A stretch of 64,000 nt of DNA from an uncultured Eubacteriales bacterium (GTDB taxonomy: Bacteria > Bacillota > Clostridia > Oscillospirales > QAMX01): NCBI GenBank assembly GCA_934546935.1, contig CAKTEH010000002.1, positions 124,001 through 188,000 on the forward strand. The letters are read 5' to 3'. Shown here in pieces: positions 52,201 to 59,167 of the stretch. Below the pieces are notes generated by a model that did not search any database, was not told the origin of the DNA, and was given only the letters and a program-made list of their open reading frames with translations. Numbering within the stretch: position 1 is the stretch's first letter; each line of letters opens with the position of its first letter. The translations under genes and the position numbers were made by a program.

Positions 52201-53743
52201 GCTGAACCAGCGCATGGCCTGCCTGTACCCGCCCATGCGCAATAACCGGCCGGTTAAGCGGATGGCGCAGCGCTGCAATGGCCTGCGGCAGCGCGCCGAT
52301 AGCCGGCTCGGTATCCGCATCAAGCGTCGCAATATAACGGATATTCTGCGGCAGTGCAGCGGACGCTTGCAGTTCGCTTTCGCCGCCGCGCAGCAACGCA
52401 CACAGTGCTTCCAGCGCCCCGCGTTTGCGTTCACGCGGGATATAGGCCTGCTCGCTTTCGCTCCATTGCCTCGGGCGGGTGAACAGATAAAAGCCTGTGC
52501 CGGAACCTGCATTGAGCGCTGCAATAGCCTGCGCCGCCGCATTCACAATCGCAGCGTCTTCCGGCTCAACCGGGCTTTCTGCCTCTCTAAGGTCGAGAAG
52601 CAATCCAAAACTCAGATTTTTCCCGCCTTTTGCTGCAAGCGCATATTCGCCGAGTTTTTCCGCAAGCGTCCGCGCCTGTTCCGGCGTTGCCGCAAGCGCC
52701 GCAATGACACATAAGGTACGCGCGTCATCCGGAACCGGTGTTTGTACCTCCATAGAAAAAATCGGGTTCACAGGTACAAAACGCAGGAAAACCGGGTTTT
52801 CCAGACGGATCCATAAATCCAAAAGCACCGGATACGCGCACAATGCAAACCAGCCGCATCCGGCGCAGGCAATCCCCGCCGCCGCCAGAGCCGGGAACAG
52901 CACGCTCAGCGCTATATACAGCACGCGCGCTGTCCGGCCCAGCGATTTCCCCAGCGGCCTGCAGAATAGATAATACCCTACATGCCCCCGCCGCGCATCA
53001 CCGGCGTGTCCCTGTGCAAGCTCCAGCACCCGCTGGGCACAGGCACTTTCGGAAAGCCCGAAGCGCTTGGCAAGCTGCGCCGTCCGGGCCCGGTAATAGG
53101 CCCGGCTTTGTTCATCCATAGCCGGATAAGCGCCGGAGGGATCAAGCCGGAGCCGGGCTTCCACAGCACTGATCTGCGCACGCACTTTTTCAAAATCTGC
53201 ACTGGATAGGCTGCGCAGCGCGGCAATGCCAAAAGCCATTGCATCGGCCAGCGCAGTATTTGTACGGCGGCTGCCCTGCGCCGCCTGTGCGGCACTGGAA
53301 GCAAGCTGCGGGGCATGCCCCGCCAGGAAACAAAGTGCGGAAAGCTTCAACGCAGGCGCCAGAAGCGAAAGTTCCCGCTCGGAAAGTACCTGCGCACGCT
53401 GGTGCAGAAGCTTGCACAGCCCAGCTTCATCCAATACTTTTGCGCTGTGCCATGCATCCTCTAACGCAGCCTCACAGACTGAAAAAACCCGTACCACTGG
53501 CGCCCTGCGCCCGGTCTCACGAAACACATCCTCCAATGCCGCTATTTCCCGGTCAATAATGTAGCGGTTGTCTGCCAACCACTCCAGTTCCCTGGGCAAA
53601 AATGCGCAGGCGCTGATTTGTGCATACAGGCGCGAAAAAATCCTGCGTACGGCGAAAAGCTTCCCTTTTACCCAGCGGATTTTGCGCAGGCGTGCAGCGG
53701 CTGTATCCAAATTCCCTGTTTTTACAGGTTCGTTGTTTGCCAT
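46298..53743 (-). CDS. Cyclic beta-1,2-glucan synthase-like GT84/GH94 protein
   Basis: A 2481-residue membrane protein with the domain order of cyclic beta-1,2-glucan synthases (NdvB/ChvB/Cgs). An N-terminal helical region is followed by membrane helices near residues 280-325 and a GT84-like glycosyltransferase domain with the DxD motif YIATLDADTEP near residue 470. More helices lie near 665-720 and 790-845 (WAFLPCATAGVLLFLPPYDG). The middle contains glucoamylase-like and carbohydrate-binding segments. The C-terminal third is a GH94 phosphorylase-type domain with GGGDWNDAMNEVG near 2165 and ENGGQYTHGAIWLAMG near 2330. It would make, cyclise or trim a beta-glucan from UDP-glucose. GGGGTGA precedes ATG 53743. 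It is a single-gene unit. The polymer and its role here are unknown. Confidence 0.88.
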   Translation of the reverse strand: MANNEPVKTGNLDTAAARLRKIRWVKGKLFAVRRIFSRLYAQISACAFLPRELEWLADNRYIIDREIAALEDVFRETGRRAPVVRVFSVCEAALEDAWHSAKVLDEAGLCKLLHQRAQVLSERELSLLAPALKLSALCFLAGHAPQLASSAAQAAQGSRRTNTALADAMAFGIAALRSLSSADFEKVRAQISAVEARLRLDPSGAYPAMDEQSRAYYRARTAQLAKRFGLSESACAQRVLELAQGHAGDARRGHVGYYLFCRPLGKSLGRTARVLYIALSVLFPALAAAGIACAGCGWFALCAYPVLLDLWIRLENPVFLRFVPVNPIFSMEVQTPVPDDARTLCVIAALAATPEQARTLAEKLGEYALAAKGGKNLSFGLLLDLREAESPVEPEDAAIVNAAAQAIAALNAGSGTGFYLFTRPRQWSESEQAYIPRERKRGALEALCALLRGGESELQASAALPQNIRYIATLDADTEPAIGALPQAIAALRHPLNRPVIAHGRVQAGHALVQPRLSRALRRDSLFAEAYAGQGGFDAYGAAAPDFYQNLCGETNFTGKGVFDVDAYMQVLYGSLPEERILSHDLLEGAYLRAGFCPQAEFFEDFPQSASAYFGREHRWIRGDWQAAPWIFPHIKAKDGQRVRNPLPASAKLRIFDNLRRSLRPVFQLALIFIAVYTSAPDWLLILAVLSFLPDLLGCTVMPREEYRARIPDTMVRTLRRTVYDFIFLPKAAWTALDAAGRALWRMYISRRHLLQWRTAMQVGLGKANAAACAWAFLPCATAGVLLFLPPYDGFFLLLCRAAAALVWLCAPAVAYRSAKTPGCRRCMLDAPALEWVLAQSERMYGYFRDNVCAATHFLPPDNVQFTPAQGVARRTSPTNIGLAMLAFAAAKDLGFATQEEMLSRLEAMASTLEGMEKWHGNLYNWYSTDTAEPMYPRRVSTVDSGNLLGCLIALEAALREIQDQRAGALAARIHTLSTGMELAPLYDPVWRLFRLGYDAEHGKPDDSYYDLLASEARLASYIAVARGEADMRHWLRLGRLMGGLHRRRGLLSWSGTMFEYLMPALLLPSYEGSLLYESEYFALYCQKKRFKTRPYGVSESCFFAFDSDMNFQYKAHGVQALGLKRGLDREAVIAPYAAWLTLALDPQEAYQNLRSFDTLDAAGTWGHYEALDFTRSRIPDGSRYMPIRCFMAHHVGMSLIAAANALSDGIWQRRFFADAAMRAHSSLLKERVPVGTPLRARPQHYARELRGAVEEMELGRSQGIAWREPACVMLSNGGIRVLATSLGIARIVCAGEDLVAFDARHLSGAGGVHVLLALDGTLYSLTPAPFFAGNVEYAARFTPAYAEYTAKIGKVTAKLRVSVCAEEKAVQFALAFDGLQTQDAHAIVAFTPVVDELRAFTGHPAFSKLFLSAHVTQPPASVLAMSRRTRSGAPGRSAALACSDTAVFETSRERALGRAGLLGLLRIPAASAADSGAPDPYAAAYVPLTPSAGETCKLRFALGCAANEPDAVQAARSALEYGPGVESHRMYELLEALGMDANDAQQAFSLYARALYLTPSLRQQAAYLEKLSAGRSFLWRFGISGDYPLLLLRTEGGNTVEKALRAHMFLYLCGAYCDLAALNADGGYLRGGYVSCVEILREWGGESLLGQRAGVHLLDENTLTHQEREQLYALADLVLEDTEASVETTGDGAALVSLYPERSADAGRVETPCTIQGMEAYFEAAPALVWSHPLANAHFGYLACDSGAGNMWYCNSRENRINRWENDPLARTGPENVELVTPKGRTSLFSRGGDCRVRYRPGFAEWESHIDGIACTLRAFVHPQLPARIFELTLKSDAPAQAYILWHTTLILGETDESRRYVRTGYDAAHGVINVCNPSAQRFAPYHFVCTSYPRAQAYTCSEAAFRTGMLDGTCGAGLDPCAAMRIEPEQDNGVYHAWIVCGCASDAQQAGQITALCTPEAAAAAARQTQEYWRHMCMDLAIETPDKRIDAIVNGFAAYQVLAGRLFARSSMYQSSGAYGFRDQLQDAAGLMFLPPDAQRHALVRQQILFAAGHQYREGDVQHWWHPDGMDAHVARGVRTRVSDDLLFLPYVTLLYLQKTGDSSILDAPAPWLDSPPLMPQERERLEEAPVSQDSASVWEHCRHVLACVMERGCGPHGLAHIGGGDWNDAMNEVGIAGHGESVWLSWFAALVFEQMAAYGENRCDADTIFSWRRFSRELTDAAYAAWDGDHFLRGWHDDGTPVGSAQSDACKIDAISQAFCAFVEPPAPASPAEAAQREVRRIQALRSAVRSLYDGTVVRLFDPPFTTESKQDPGYIKGYTPGVRENGGQYTHGAIWLAMGLLRAGLADEGARILSSLAPSQRHGYRAEPYYIAADVYTAPQLYGRAGWTIYTGAAGWYLRAVLDELLGLHFLPGRLEIVPRLPSGWPGYQARYEKDGVCVCIRVRRGQTPQLYFDGASCTQIPWPPAPGEHEVDVVIQ

Positions 53744-53869
53744 AATTCACCCCAAAGCCGTCTTTTTATATCTATCGGCTATTAGTATGTCCGTTTTTTG
53801 GCAAGGTAAACTTACGAACAAGTATGCCGGGAAAAGAAAGAAAGTTTATTGTAATTCAATAAATATATA

Positions 53870-53897
53870 TTGACTTTTTGAATTTTACTGTTATACT
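53870..53897 (+). promoter_or_regulatory. Sigma-A promoter of the DUF2975/XRE pair
   Basis: TTGACT (53870-53875), 16-base spacer, TATACT (53892-53897), about 30 bases before the start codon. Confidence 0.78.
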
Positions 53898-53927
53898 GGT
53901 AGAAACAGACGGAAAGGGAGGCGCATG

Positions 53928-54407
53928 ATGTCTCAGAAAAACTGTGCGAATATGCTCAAAGCCATCCTGCTTCTGGCCGCGGCGGCAGTTGCAGCGATCT
54001 ATTTCGTACTCGCGCCGCATATCGCAGTGAAAGTGGTACGAAATTACCCCGAATATATCTATGCGTTCTGGCCCTGGCTTGGTTACGTGCTGTTAAGCTG
54101 TATTCCGGTGTTCTGGGCATTTGCCGACGCCTGGGCAATTTTTTCACGCATCGGGCTCGACCGGTCCTTCTGCCCGGAAAATGTGCGCAGCATGCGCCGC
54201 ATTTCTATCCTTGCCGCCGCCGAGTCCATTTATCTGATGGCTGGAAATATCGTGCTTTCACTTTTTGTCGTCAACCACCCGGGTATCTTCCTGTTTTTTA
54301 CTGTGCTGGCTTTCCTTGCGCTGATCGCCTGCGGCGTATGCGCAGCCCTATCCATGCTGATCCGCAAAGCCAGTACCCTTCAGGAAGAAAACGACCTGAC
54401 AATATGA
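53928..54407 (+). CDS. DUF2975 membrane protein
   Basis: A 159-residue protein with four transmembrane helices: about residues 9-30 (AILLLAAAAVAAIYFVLAPHI), 45-68 (WPWLGYVLLSCIPVFWAFAD), 95-115 (AAAESIYLMAGNIVLSLFVV) and 120-145. It matches DUF2975, a family almost always paired with a YozG-type XRE regulator, as here. The function is not known; a toxin-like or sensory role has been speculated for similar pairs. ATG 53925 lies three bases from GGGAGG, so ATG 53928 with six-base spacing is preferred. The regulator gene begins nine bases after its stop. Confidence 0.86.
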   Translation: MSQKNCANMLKAILLLAAAAVAAIYFVLAPHIAVKVVRNYPEYIYAFWPWLGYVLLSCIPVFWAFADAWAIFSRIGLDRSFCPENVRSMRRISILAAAESIYLMAGNIVLSLFVVNHPGIFLFFTVLAFLALIACGVCAALSMLIRKASTLQEENDLTI

Positions 54408-54416
54408 GGTATCGCG

Positions 54417-54632
54417 ATGATTATAGTCAACCTTGACGTCATGCTGGCGCGGCGGAAGATGAGCGTAACCGAGCTGTCCGAACGCATCGGGCTGACGCTT
54501 GCAAACGTATCCATTCTGAAAAACGGACATGCCAAGGCTGTTAAATTTTCCACGCTCGAACGTATCTGCCAGGTGCTCAACTGCCAGCCAGGCGATATCC
54601 TTGAATACCGCCCGGATCCCCAGAAAGACTGA
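54417..54632 (+). CDS. YozG-type XRE-family regulator
   Basis: A 71-residue protein that is almost entirely a helix-turn-helix. MIIVNLDVMLARRKMSVTEL and TLANVSILKNGHAKAVKFSTL (read in sequence) contain the two helices, and LNCQPGDILEY is the conserved ending of the group. It starts with ATG 54417 after GAGGTATCGCG. It is co-transcribed with the DUF2975 gene and probably controls their shared promoter at 53870. No inverted repeat overlapping that promoter stood out. It is closed by a strong terminator. Confidence 0.9.
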   Translation: MIIVNLDVMLARRKMSVTELSERIGLTLANVSILKNGHAKAVKFSTLERICQVLNCQPGDILEYRPDPQKD

Positions 54633-54652
54633 ACGTATCCAGATAAAACTGC

Positions 54653-54703
54653 AAAAAAGCCAGCCCGCGCCGGATGCAACACCCGGCGCGGGCTGGCTTT
54701 TTT
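54653..54703. terminator. Strong bidirectional terminator
   Basis: AAAAAAGCCAGCCCGCGCCGG pairs with its complement ending in CTGGCTTTTTT around a short loop (outer A6 and T6). It lies between the XRE gene and the convergent methyltransferase pseudogene. Confidence 0.94.
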
Positions 54704-54719
54704 CCTTATATCCAAAACT

Positions 54720-55469
54720 TTATGCGTGCGCGCAGTCCCGCGCACGGAGTTTACCTGCCCGGATCAAAAGCATCCCCGGCCGGCGCAGCTCGTCTTCCAT
54801 TCCCGCAAACCCCATCCATTCCTCTGGCAGGACTGCTTCCTCTACTGATTCCAGCGATAACCCCGCGGCAAGCAGGCCCATAAGGATCTGGGGCAGCGCG
54901 TGATGCTGCTCCACAACCGGGCATCCAAGAAAGTCCATTGTCCGCGGGCCCGGTTCAAAGTACCGGCCGACCGGCCAATATTTTTCCCTGTTTTCCCCTT
55001 CAATCCAGCGTTGTCCCGCACCCCCGGTAAATACCGGATGCTCGATATTCAGAAGGAACACACCACCGGGTTCCAAACAGGTATAAACCCCTTTGAAAAC
55101 CGGTTCAAGCGTCCCCACATAATGCAGTACCAAATTGGAAATAACGCAAGTCAAAACGGTTCGGAGGATAGGCATATTCCTCTACCGTGCACAGACGGTA
55201 TTCTATGTCCGCATGTGCATCATGCCTGCACGCATAGTCCAGCATCCTTCAGCTGGCGTCAATCCCCAAGACCTTTGCCGCGCCCGATTCGGCTGCATAC
55301 CGGCTGTGCCAGCCATACCCACAGACAAGGTCAAGCACTGATTTCCTCTTCAAATTAGGAAACAGCGCCTGAAACTGCGGCCGCTCTCCCGTCTCCGAAA
55401 GCTCCTCGCGGCTTCGGGCCATTTGGGCATACCAATGAAAAAAGTTTCCTCATCATAAACTGCAGGCAT
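54720..55469 (-). pseudogene. Decayed SAM-dependent methyltransferase
   Basis: Read across frames, the region spells a class I SAM-dependent methyltransferase of about 245 residues. It starts MPAVYDEETFF, then after a frame change HWYAQMARSREELSETG, VLDLVCGYGWHSRYAAESGA (motif I, with Val where Gly is usual), then an in-frame TGA in VLGIDAS*RMLDYA where the family has Glu. Another frame change near 55170 leads into CVISNLVLHYVGTLEPVF and a C-terminal half that is intact to 54720. At least two frameshifts, one stop and a changed SAM-loop glycine argue for real decay rather than a single error. Its ATG overlaps the end of the glycine-transporter gene by 17 bases, so it was probably translated from the same transcript. 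Confidence 0.82.
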
Positions 55470-56157
55470 CTTTTTCCCTCTGTAAATCCGCATCTGCGGG
55501 CGGCGCAGCTTCCTGCGGCCGGCCAGGCGCAGCGCAAGCATGCGGCAGGCTCCAGCGGAAATACGCAGCGAGCACACGGATAACCATTACAATAGCTGCG
55601 CCTATTGCCATTGCAGCGCCCTGCCCAGCATATTCCCAAAGTATGGCACACGCCAACGCACCAAGAATAGATGCACAGGCATAAACATGTTTGACGAAAA
55701 TGTAAGGCTGCTCCCCCGCCAACACATCGCGCAGTACGCCGCCGCCGACACCGGTAATCACGCCGACAAACACCAAAAGAAAAATGCTGTATACGCTGGA
55801 AACATTATATGCCGTCCGGATTCCTGCAACAGTAAAAACTGCAAGCCCAACCGTATCCATAATAAACAGGGCGACGTCGTATATGCGGCGGTTCCGTTCA
55901 AAAAACGCGCGAATCGGCGGCAAAAATAACACAATCGCGGTCAATAATGCAACAGCCGCGTAAACCGGATCCCGGAACAGCACAGGCGGATGAATGCCCA
56001 GCACCAGATCCCGGATTACACCGCCTCCAGTCGCCGTTACCAGCCCAAGTACCGCAATACCCAGTATATCCATATTTTTCCGTATGCCGATCATTGCGCC
56101 CGACGCAGAAAACGCAACAGTCCCAAGAAGCTCAAGAATGCGGATAGACACTTCCAT
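55453..56157 (-). CDS. UPF0126/TRIC-type glycine transporter
   Basis: A 234-residue membrane protein consisting of two repeats of the Gly_transporter (UPF0126, PF03458) domain, each of three helices. Repeat one carries AVLGLVTATGGGVIRDLVLG (about 35-54) and repeat two FVGVITGVGGGVLRDVLAGEQP (about 121-142); the GGGxxRD motif is diagnostic. The fold is related to TRIC channels. The family is predicted to move glycine because it is often behind glycine riboswitches, and here a tandem glycine riboswitch lies directly upstream, with a terminator between it and the gene. TTTGGAGGG precedes ATG 56157. The C-terminal 30 residues are proline- and alanine-rich. A methyltransferase pseudogene overlaps its end. 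Confidence 0.93.
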   Translation of the reverse strand: MEVSIRILELLGTVAFSASGAMIGIRKNMDILGIAVLGLVTATGGGVIRDLVLGIHPPVLFRDPVYAAVALLTAIVLFLPPIRAFFERNRRIYDVALFIMDTVGLAVFTVAGIRTAYNVSSVYSIFLLVFVGVITGVGGGVLRDVLAGEQPYIFVKHVYACASILGALACAILWEYAGQGAAMAIGAAIVMVIRVLAAYFRWSLPHACAAPGRPQEAAPPADADLQREKDACSL

Positions 56158-56174
56158 AACACACCCTCCAAAAC

Positions 56175-56210
56175 GAAAAAAAGTACGGCCGGATTCTGCT
56201 TCCGCCGTAC
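56175..56210 (-). terminator. Riboswitch-controlled intrinsic terminator
   Basis: On the minus strand GTACGGCGGAAGC and the complementary CCGGCCGTAC form a hairpin followed by T7. It lies between the second glycine aptamer and the transporter ribosome binding site, so it is the expression platform. Confidence 0.85.
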
Positions 56211-56375
56211 TCTGTCTTGTCAACCTGAAAGATTCTCCGCGCCATTGTATGCGCGAATTGCTTCATCGGTGCGCCATGCGCTCTCCAGAGGGCCTGTCCG
56301 GATCCGGTCCTTTGACCTGAGAGTTTCGCCCCTTCGGTGGTCCGCCCCACGGCAGACACTCTCCCGAACCCATCG
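56209..56375 (-). ncRNA. Tandem glycine riboswitch
   Basis: Two glycine aptamers lie in series on the minus strand. Aptamer one (about 56372-56294) has GGGAGAGT, the core CACCGAAGGGGCGAAACTCT and CAGGTCAAAGGACCGG to GGACAG. Aptamer two (about 56292-56209) has GGAGAGCGC, CACCGATGAAGCAATTCG, AATCTTTCAGGTTGACAAGA and ACAGAG. Each matches the conserved bulge and P3 sequences of the class. The short linker and terminator downstream fit a transcriptional ON switch controlling the transporter. Confidence 0.95.
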
Positions 56376-56390
56376 TTCAGTACCGTTTTT

Positions 56391-56420
56391 ACTCTAGCAC
56401 GCATACGCTGGCACTGTCAA
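56391..56420 (-). promoter_or_regulatory. Promoter of the glycine riboswitch-transporter unit
   Basis: On the minus strand TTGACA (56420-56415), 18-base spacer, TAGAGT (56396-56391). From 56421 to 56535 no other feature was seen. Confidence 0.72.
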
Positions 56421-56535
56421 GCGCAAAAAAGCTGTTTTTTAGGATGAAAGCAGGATAAAAACAGGTGAATTTTCCAAATTTCCGTGACGAATCACAAAAG
56501 CTCCGCCATGAATCTACAAGCCCGCATAAATCTAT

Positions 56536-57405
56536 TCAGCGCCCTTTCCCGGCAAAAAACAGCGCCAGCATCCCGGGCCCGACATGTGCGCCGGTCATCG
56601 GTTCATGCACCGAAACAATCAGCTCGCCCGGACGCGCGATTTCACAGATCCGTTCGGCAAGCTCCATTGCGTCCGCCTCGCAGTCGCCATGAGAAATTGC
56701 AACCCGGCTGTGCTGCGGATCAACCGCAGTCTCCCGGTAAAGCCTGGCGATCCGGCTGATCGCATCCCTGCGGCCGCGCGCCTTATCAATCATCACAATA
56801 CGCCCCTCTTCGTTGCCGTAAAGGATTGGCTTGATCTGCAGAACCGTTCCGACAATAGCTTTTACCCCCGAGATCCGCCCGCCGCGGCGCAGGAACATCA
56901 TATCATCCACCGTAAAATACTGGCGCATATTCCCGCAGTATTCACGTAAATCGGCACATAACGCAGACAATTCCATTCCCTGCGCGCGCAAATCTGCAGC
57001 ATGACAGGCAACCAGCCCAATGCCCAGGCCAGCGCCCAGAGAATCCACCACCTCGGCGCGGCGCCCTGGATAGCTTTCGCACAGGCGTTCGGCAGCCATC
57101 CGGGCCGAGTGTACCGTCCCGCTGACGCCGGAGGAAAGCCCAATATAAACCACATCTTCGCCGGCTTCCAAAACCGGAGCAAAAGCGTCCATAAATACTT
57201 CCTGATTAATCAGCGAAGTCTTCACTGGTGTCCCGGAGCGCAGCGCATGATAATACTGCTTATAATCAAAGCGGGTCAGATCTGCCGGGCATTCATAACG
57301 CGCACCGCCAAGCTCCAGCGGATACGTCAGCACACGTATGCCAAGCCGGGTCATCTCCTCATAAGGAAGATTGGCGGCTGTATCGGTGAAGATTTGATAA
57401 GACAT
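56536..57405 (-). CDS. DegV-family fatty-acid-binding protein
   Basis: A 289-residue DegV protein, the fatty-acid-binding subunit (FakB type) that presents fatty acids to the FakA kinase. Typical features are the start YQIFTDTAANLPYE, TSLINQEVFMDAF with the fatty-acid carboxylate-binding Thr/Ser region, VVYIGLSSGVSGTVHSARM near residue 90, VVDSLGAGLGIGL, and a C-terminal segment RVAISHGDCEADAMEL. The length matches. GAGGTGTCC precedes ATG 57405, and a perfect promoter lies about 30-60 bases upstream. The FakA-type fragment at the left edge of the window is far away. Which fatty acids it binds is unknown. Confidence 0.93.
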   Translation of the reverse strand: MSYQIFTDTAANLPYEEMTRLGIRVLTYPLELGGARYECPADLTRFDYKQYYHALRSGTPVKTSLINQEVFMDAFAPVLEAGEDVVYIGLSSGVSGTVHSARMAAERLCESYPGRRAEVVDSLGAGLGIGLVACHAADLRAQGMELSALCADLREYCGNMRQYFTVDDMMFLRRGGRISGVKAIVGTVLQIKPILYGNEEGRIVMIDKARGRRDAISRIARLYRETAVDPQHSRVAISHGDCEADAMELAERICEIARPGELIVSVHEPMTGAHVGPGMLALFFAGKGR

Positions 57406-57436
57406 TTTAGGACACCTCTATCTAGTATTTGAAACC

Positions 57437-57465
57437 ATTATATGCGTTTATTATAATTATGTCAA
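57437..57465 (-). promoter_or_regulatory. Consensus sigma-A promoter of degV
   Basis: On the minus strand TTGACA (57465-57460), 17-base spacer, TATAAT (57442-57437), a full match to the vegetative consensus. Confidence 0.9.
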
Positions 57466-57605
57466 TATATTTTCAGACAATACAAGCCAAAATATCTGTA
57501 TGCTTTTAAAAAACAGTATCAGTATTATAATACAAGTATAAATAAATGTAAAGGCAAAGAAGCTTGAAAATCGTCAGTTTAAAATTTATTCATTCTTAGC
57601 ACAAC

Positions 57606-57640
57606 AAAAATGCACGTCTGTTTTATTCCAGACGCGCATA
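57606..57640 (-). terminator. Terminator-like hairpin on the minus strand
   Basis: CGTCTG and CAGACG flank an eight-base loop. On the minus strand the hairpin is followed by a T-rich run. It lies just past the end of the membrane-protein remnant at 57659. Confidence 0.5.
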
Positions 57641-57658
57641 GGTTGCTGCAAAGCTTAA

Positions 57659-57925
57659 TCACACAGAATACTTGCCATGCCGCTCAGCAGCGCAGCAACA
57701 AGGAAACCACCCAGGCCGGATGCCATAGGCCATGGACAAAGCCAAAATAAAGGAAAAGAATACCAGCAGGCTGTTCCTTTCGCCTGCGCGCCGTTTCCTC
57801 CACAGGCCCAAGCGTGCCTGCGCCGGCCCATCAGCGGACCTTCGAAAAATCAGTACAACCGGCGTCATGGTCAGCACAGGGAAACGCCTCTGGAACGCAT
57901 CCATGCGGCTTTTCGGAAAAACCAT
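57659..57925 (-). pseudogene. Possible remnant of a small membrane protein
   Basis: The gap 57406-58057 has no clear intact gene. On the minus strand residues such as RRFPVLTMTPVVLIF, FFSFILALSMA and, in a second frame, GLWHPAWVVSLLL resemble the ends of small clostridial membrane proteins in which FPVL and GxWHPGW motifs recur. Joining them needs a frame change near 57715, and the middle is unusually rich in arginine, so it is probably a decayed gene. A minus-strand terminator-like hairpin follows at 57606-57640. The call is tentative; the region from 57466 to 57600 is AT-rich with nothing further recognised. Confidence 0.3.
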
Positions 57926-58057
57926 GTCAAATCCGGCTGCGCAGGCAAAAGGCGGCTGTTTGCGCTGCAGGTTTTCGGATCCGGCAGGGAAAAACTTGCC
58001 AGACGCACGCTGCTGTGTTAGGATACAGGGTAGAATCAAAAAAGAAGGTGCAGAATT

Positions 58058-58558
58058 TTGATCCGCCCGGCGAAACCGCAGGAATTTACACAGATTCTGA
58101 AAATCTACCAAACCGCGCGTCTTTACATGAAAACGCATGGCAATCCCTGCCAATGGGGAAACCATAATCCCACACCGGAAACATTGGAAGAGGATATGCG
58201 CCGCGGGCAGCTGTACGTGCTTGAAGGCGCCGATTACACCGCGCATGCAGCCTTTGTCTTTTTCACCGGCGCCGAGCCTAGCTATACGCAAATCGACGGT
58301 GCTTGGCTTGACGGCGGCCCTTACGGCTGTATCCACCGTGTTGCAAGCGACGGGACGCTGCACGGCGTATTCCGGCATATTGCAGGATTCTGCAAAGCAC
58401 AGACAGCTTCCCTGCGCATCGATACCCACGCGGACAACCATACGATGCAGCATCTGCTTGAACAGACCGGCTTTGTCCGCTGCGGCATTATCCGCCTGCC
58501 GGATGGCAGCCCACGCATTGCTTACCAGTTTCTGAAAATAGAAGACGCTTTGGAATAA
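58058..58558 (+). CDS. GNAT-family N-acetyltransferase
   Basis: A 166-residue acetyltransferase that transfers acetyl from acetyl-CoA to an amine. The fold order is clear: IRPAKPQEFTQILKIYQTA is strand one and helix one, YTAHAAFVFFTGAEPSY strands two and three, YGCIHRVASDGTLHGVFRHI contains the acetyl-CoA-binding turn in a weak version of the Q/RxxGxG/A loop, and LRIDTHADNHTMQHLLEQTGFVRCGII is the conserved C-terminal motif (split here in description only). It starts with TTG 58058 after GAAGGTG with seven-base spacing. It converges with the YbaK-like gene, leaving 11 bases between stops. The substrate is unknown. Confidence 0.86.
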   Translation: MIRPAKPQEFTQILKIYQTARLYMKTHGNPCQWGNHNPTPETLEEDMRRGQLYVLEGADYTAHAAFVFFTGAEPSYTQIDGAWLDGGPYGCIHRVASDGTLHGVFRHIAGFCKAQTASLRIDTHADNHTMQHLLEQTGFVRCGIIRLPDGSPRIAYQFLKIEDALE

Positions 58559-58569
58559 GCGCTGTCCTC

Positions 58570-59052
58570 TTACCCGGGCTGCTGCCCCGGAAGCCGGCAT
58601 ACATCGATCCAGTCCTCCGGATTTGCCAGCGTCTCCAGCTCGGAAAGATTGAGCTCAATCGCAGAATTTGCACTTCCGCAGGCAGGAAATACCGTCTCAA
58701 AGCGGCGCAGTGAAATATCCAGATATATCGCTACTCCCGTATTGACGGCAAACGGGCAGACGCCGCCAACCGCATGGCCAATGCGCGCCGGTGCTTCTTC
58801 CCAGGAGAGCATTTTTGCTTTGACGCCGAAATACGCTTTATATTTGGCGTTATCGATCTTTGCATCGCCCGCCGCAACTACGAGCACCGTCCTCCCATTT
58901 ACATCAAAAGAAATCGTTTTTGCAATCCGGCAGCCTTCGCAGCCCAGCGCTGAAGCCGCCAGTTCTACCGTTGCGCTGGAAACAGGGAATTCAAGGATGC
59001 GGGATTCCATCCCGTAAACACGAAGATATTCGCGTACTTTTTCGATTGACAT
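58570..59052 (-). CDS. YbaK/ProX-type aminoacyl-tRNA deacylase
   Basis: A 160-residue stand-alone editing-domain protein that hydrolyses mischarged tRNA, typically Cys- or Ala-tRNA-Pro. The catalytic lysine lies in CRIAKTISFDVNGRTVLV, and the substrate-pocket motifs VVAAGDAKID, HAVGGVCPFAV and the ending GSANSAIELNLSEL (about 127-140) are standard for the family. It starts at ATG 59052 after GGAGGG. The ProRS in this window is the type that lacks an internal editing domain, so this protein could supply that activity in trans; the link is inference. No operon partner lies close by. Confidence 0.9.
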   Translation of the reverse strand: MSIEKVREYLRVYGMESRILEFPVSSATVELAASALGCEGCRIAKTISFDVNGRTVLVVAAGDAKIDNAKYKAYFGVKAKMLSWEEAPARIGHAVGGVCPFAVNTGVAIYLDISLRRFETVFPACGSANSAIELNLSELETLANPEDWIDVCRLPGQQPG

Positions 59053-59093
59053 CGTAAGAGCCCTCCTCTTTTCAAATATCCATATCACAGTTT

Positions 59094-59131
59094 AAAACGC
59101 TCCCTTATGCATAAATGCACAAGGGAGCGCA
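59094..59131 (-). terminator. Intrinsic terminator after the metallo-hydrolase gene
   Basis: CGCTCCCTT and AAGGGAGCG form the outer stem with TGCAT/ATGCA inside; on the minus strand TTTTAAA follows. It serves the gene ending at 59168. Confidence 0.8.
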
Positions 59132-59167
59132 ATACGCCAGAAGACTGTAGGCGTGTGGATTTTTTCG

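Noticed and set aside
57659..58600. 313-codon minus-strand frame across the GNAT gene
   Set aside because: The part over 58058-58558 is antisense to an intact acetyltransferase. Only the left portion shows faint membrane-protein features and is listed separately as a possible remnant.
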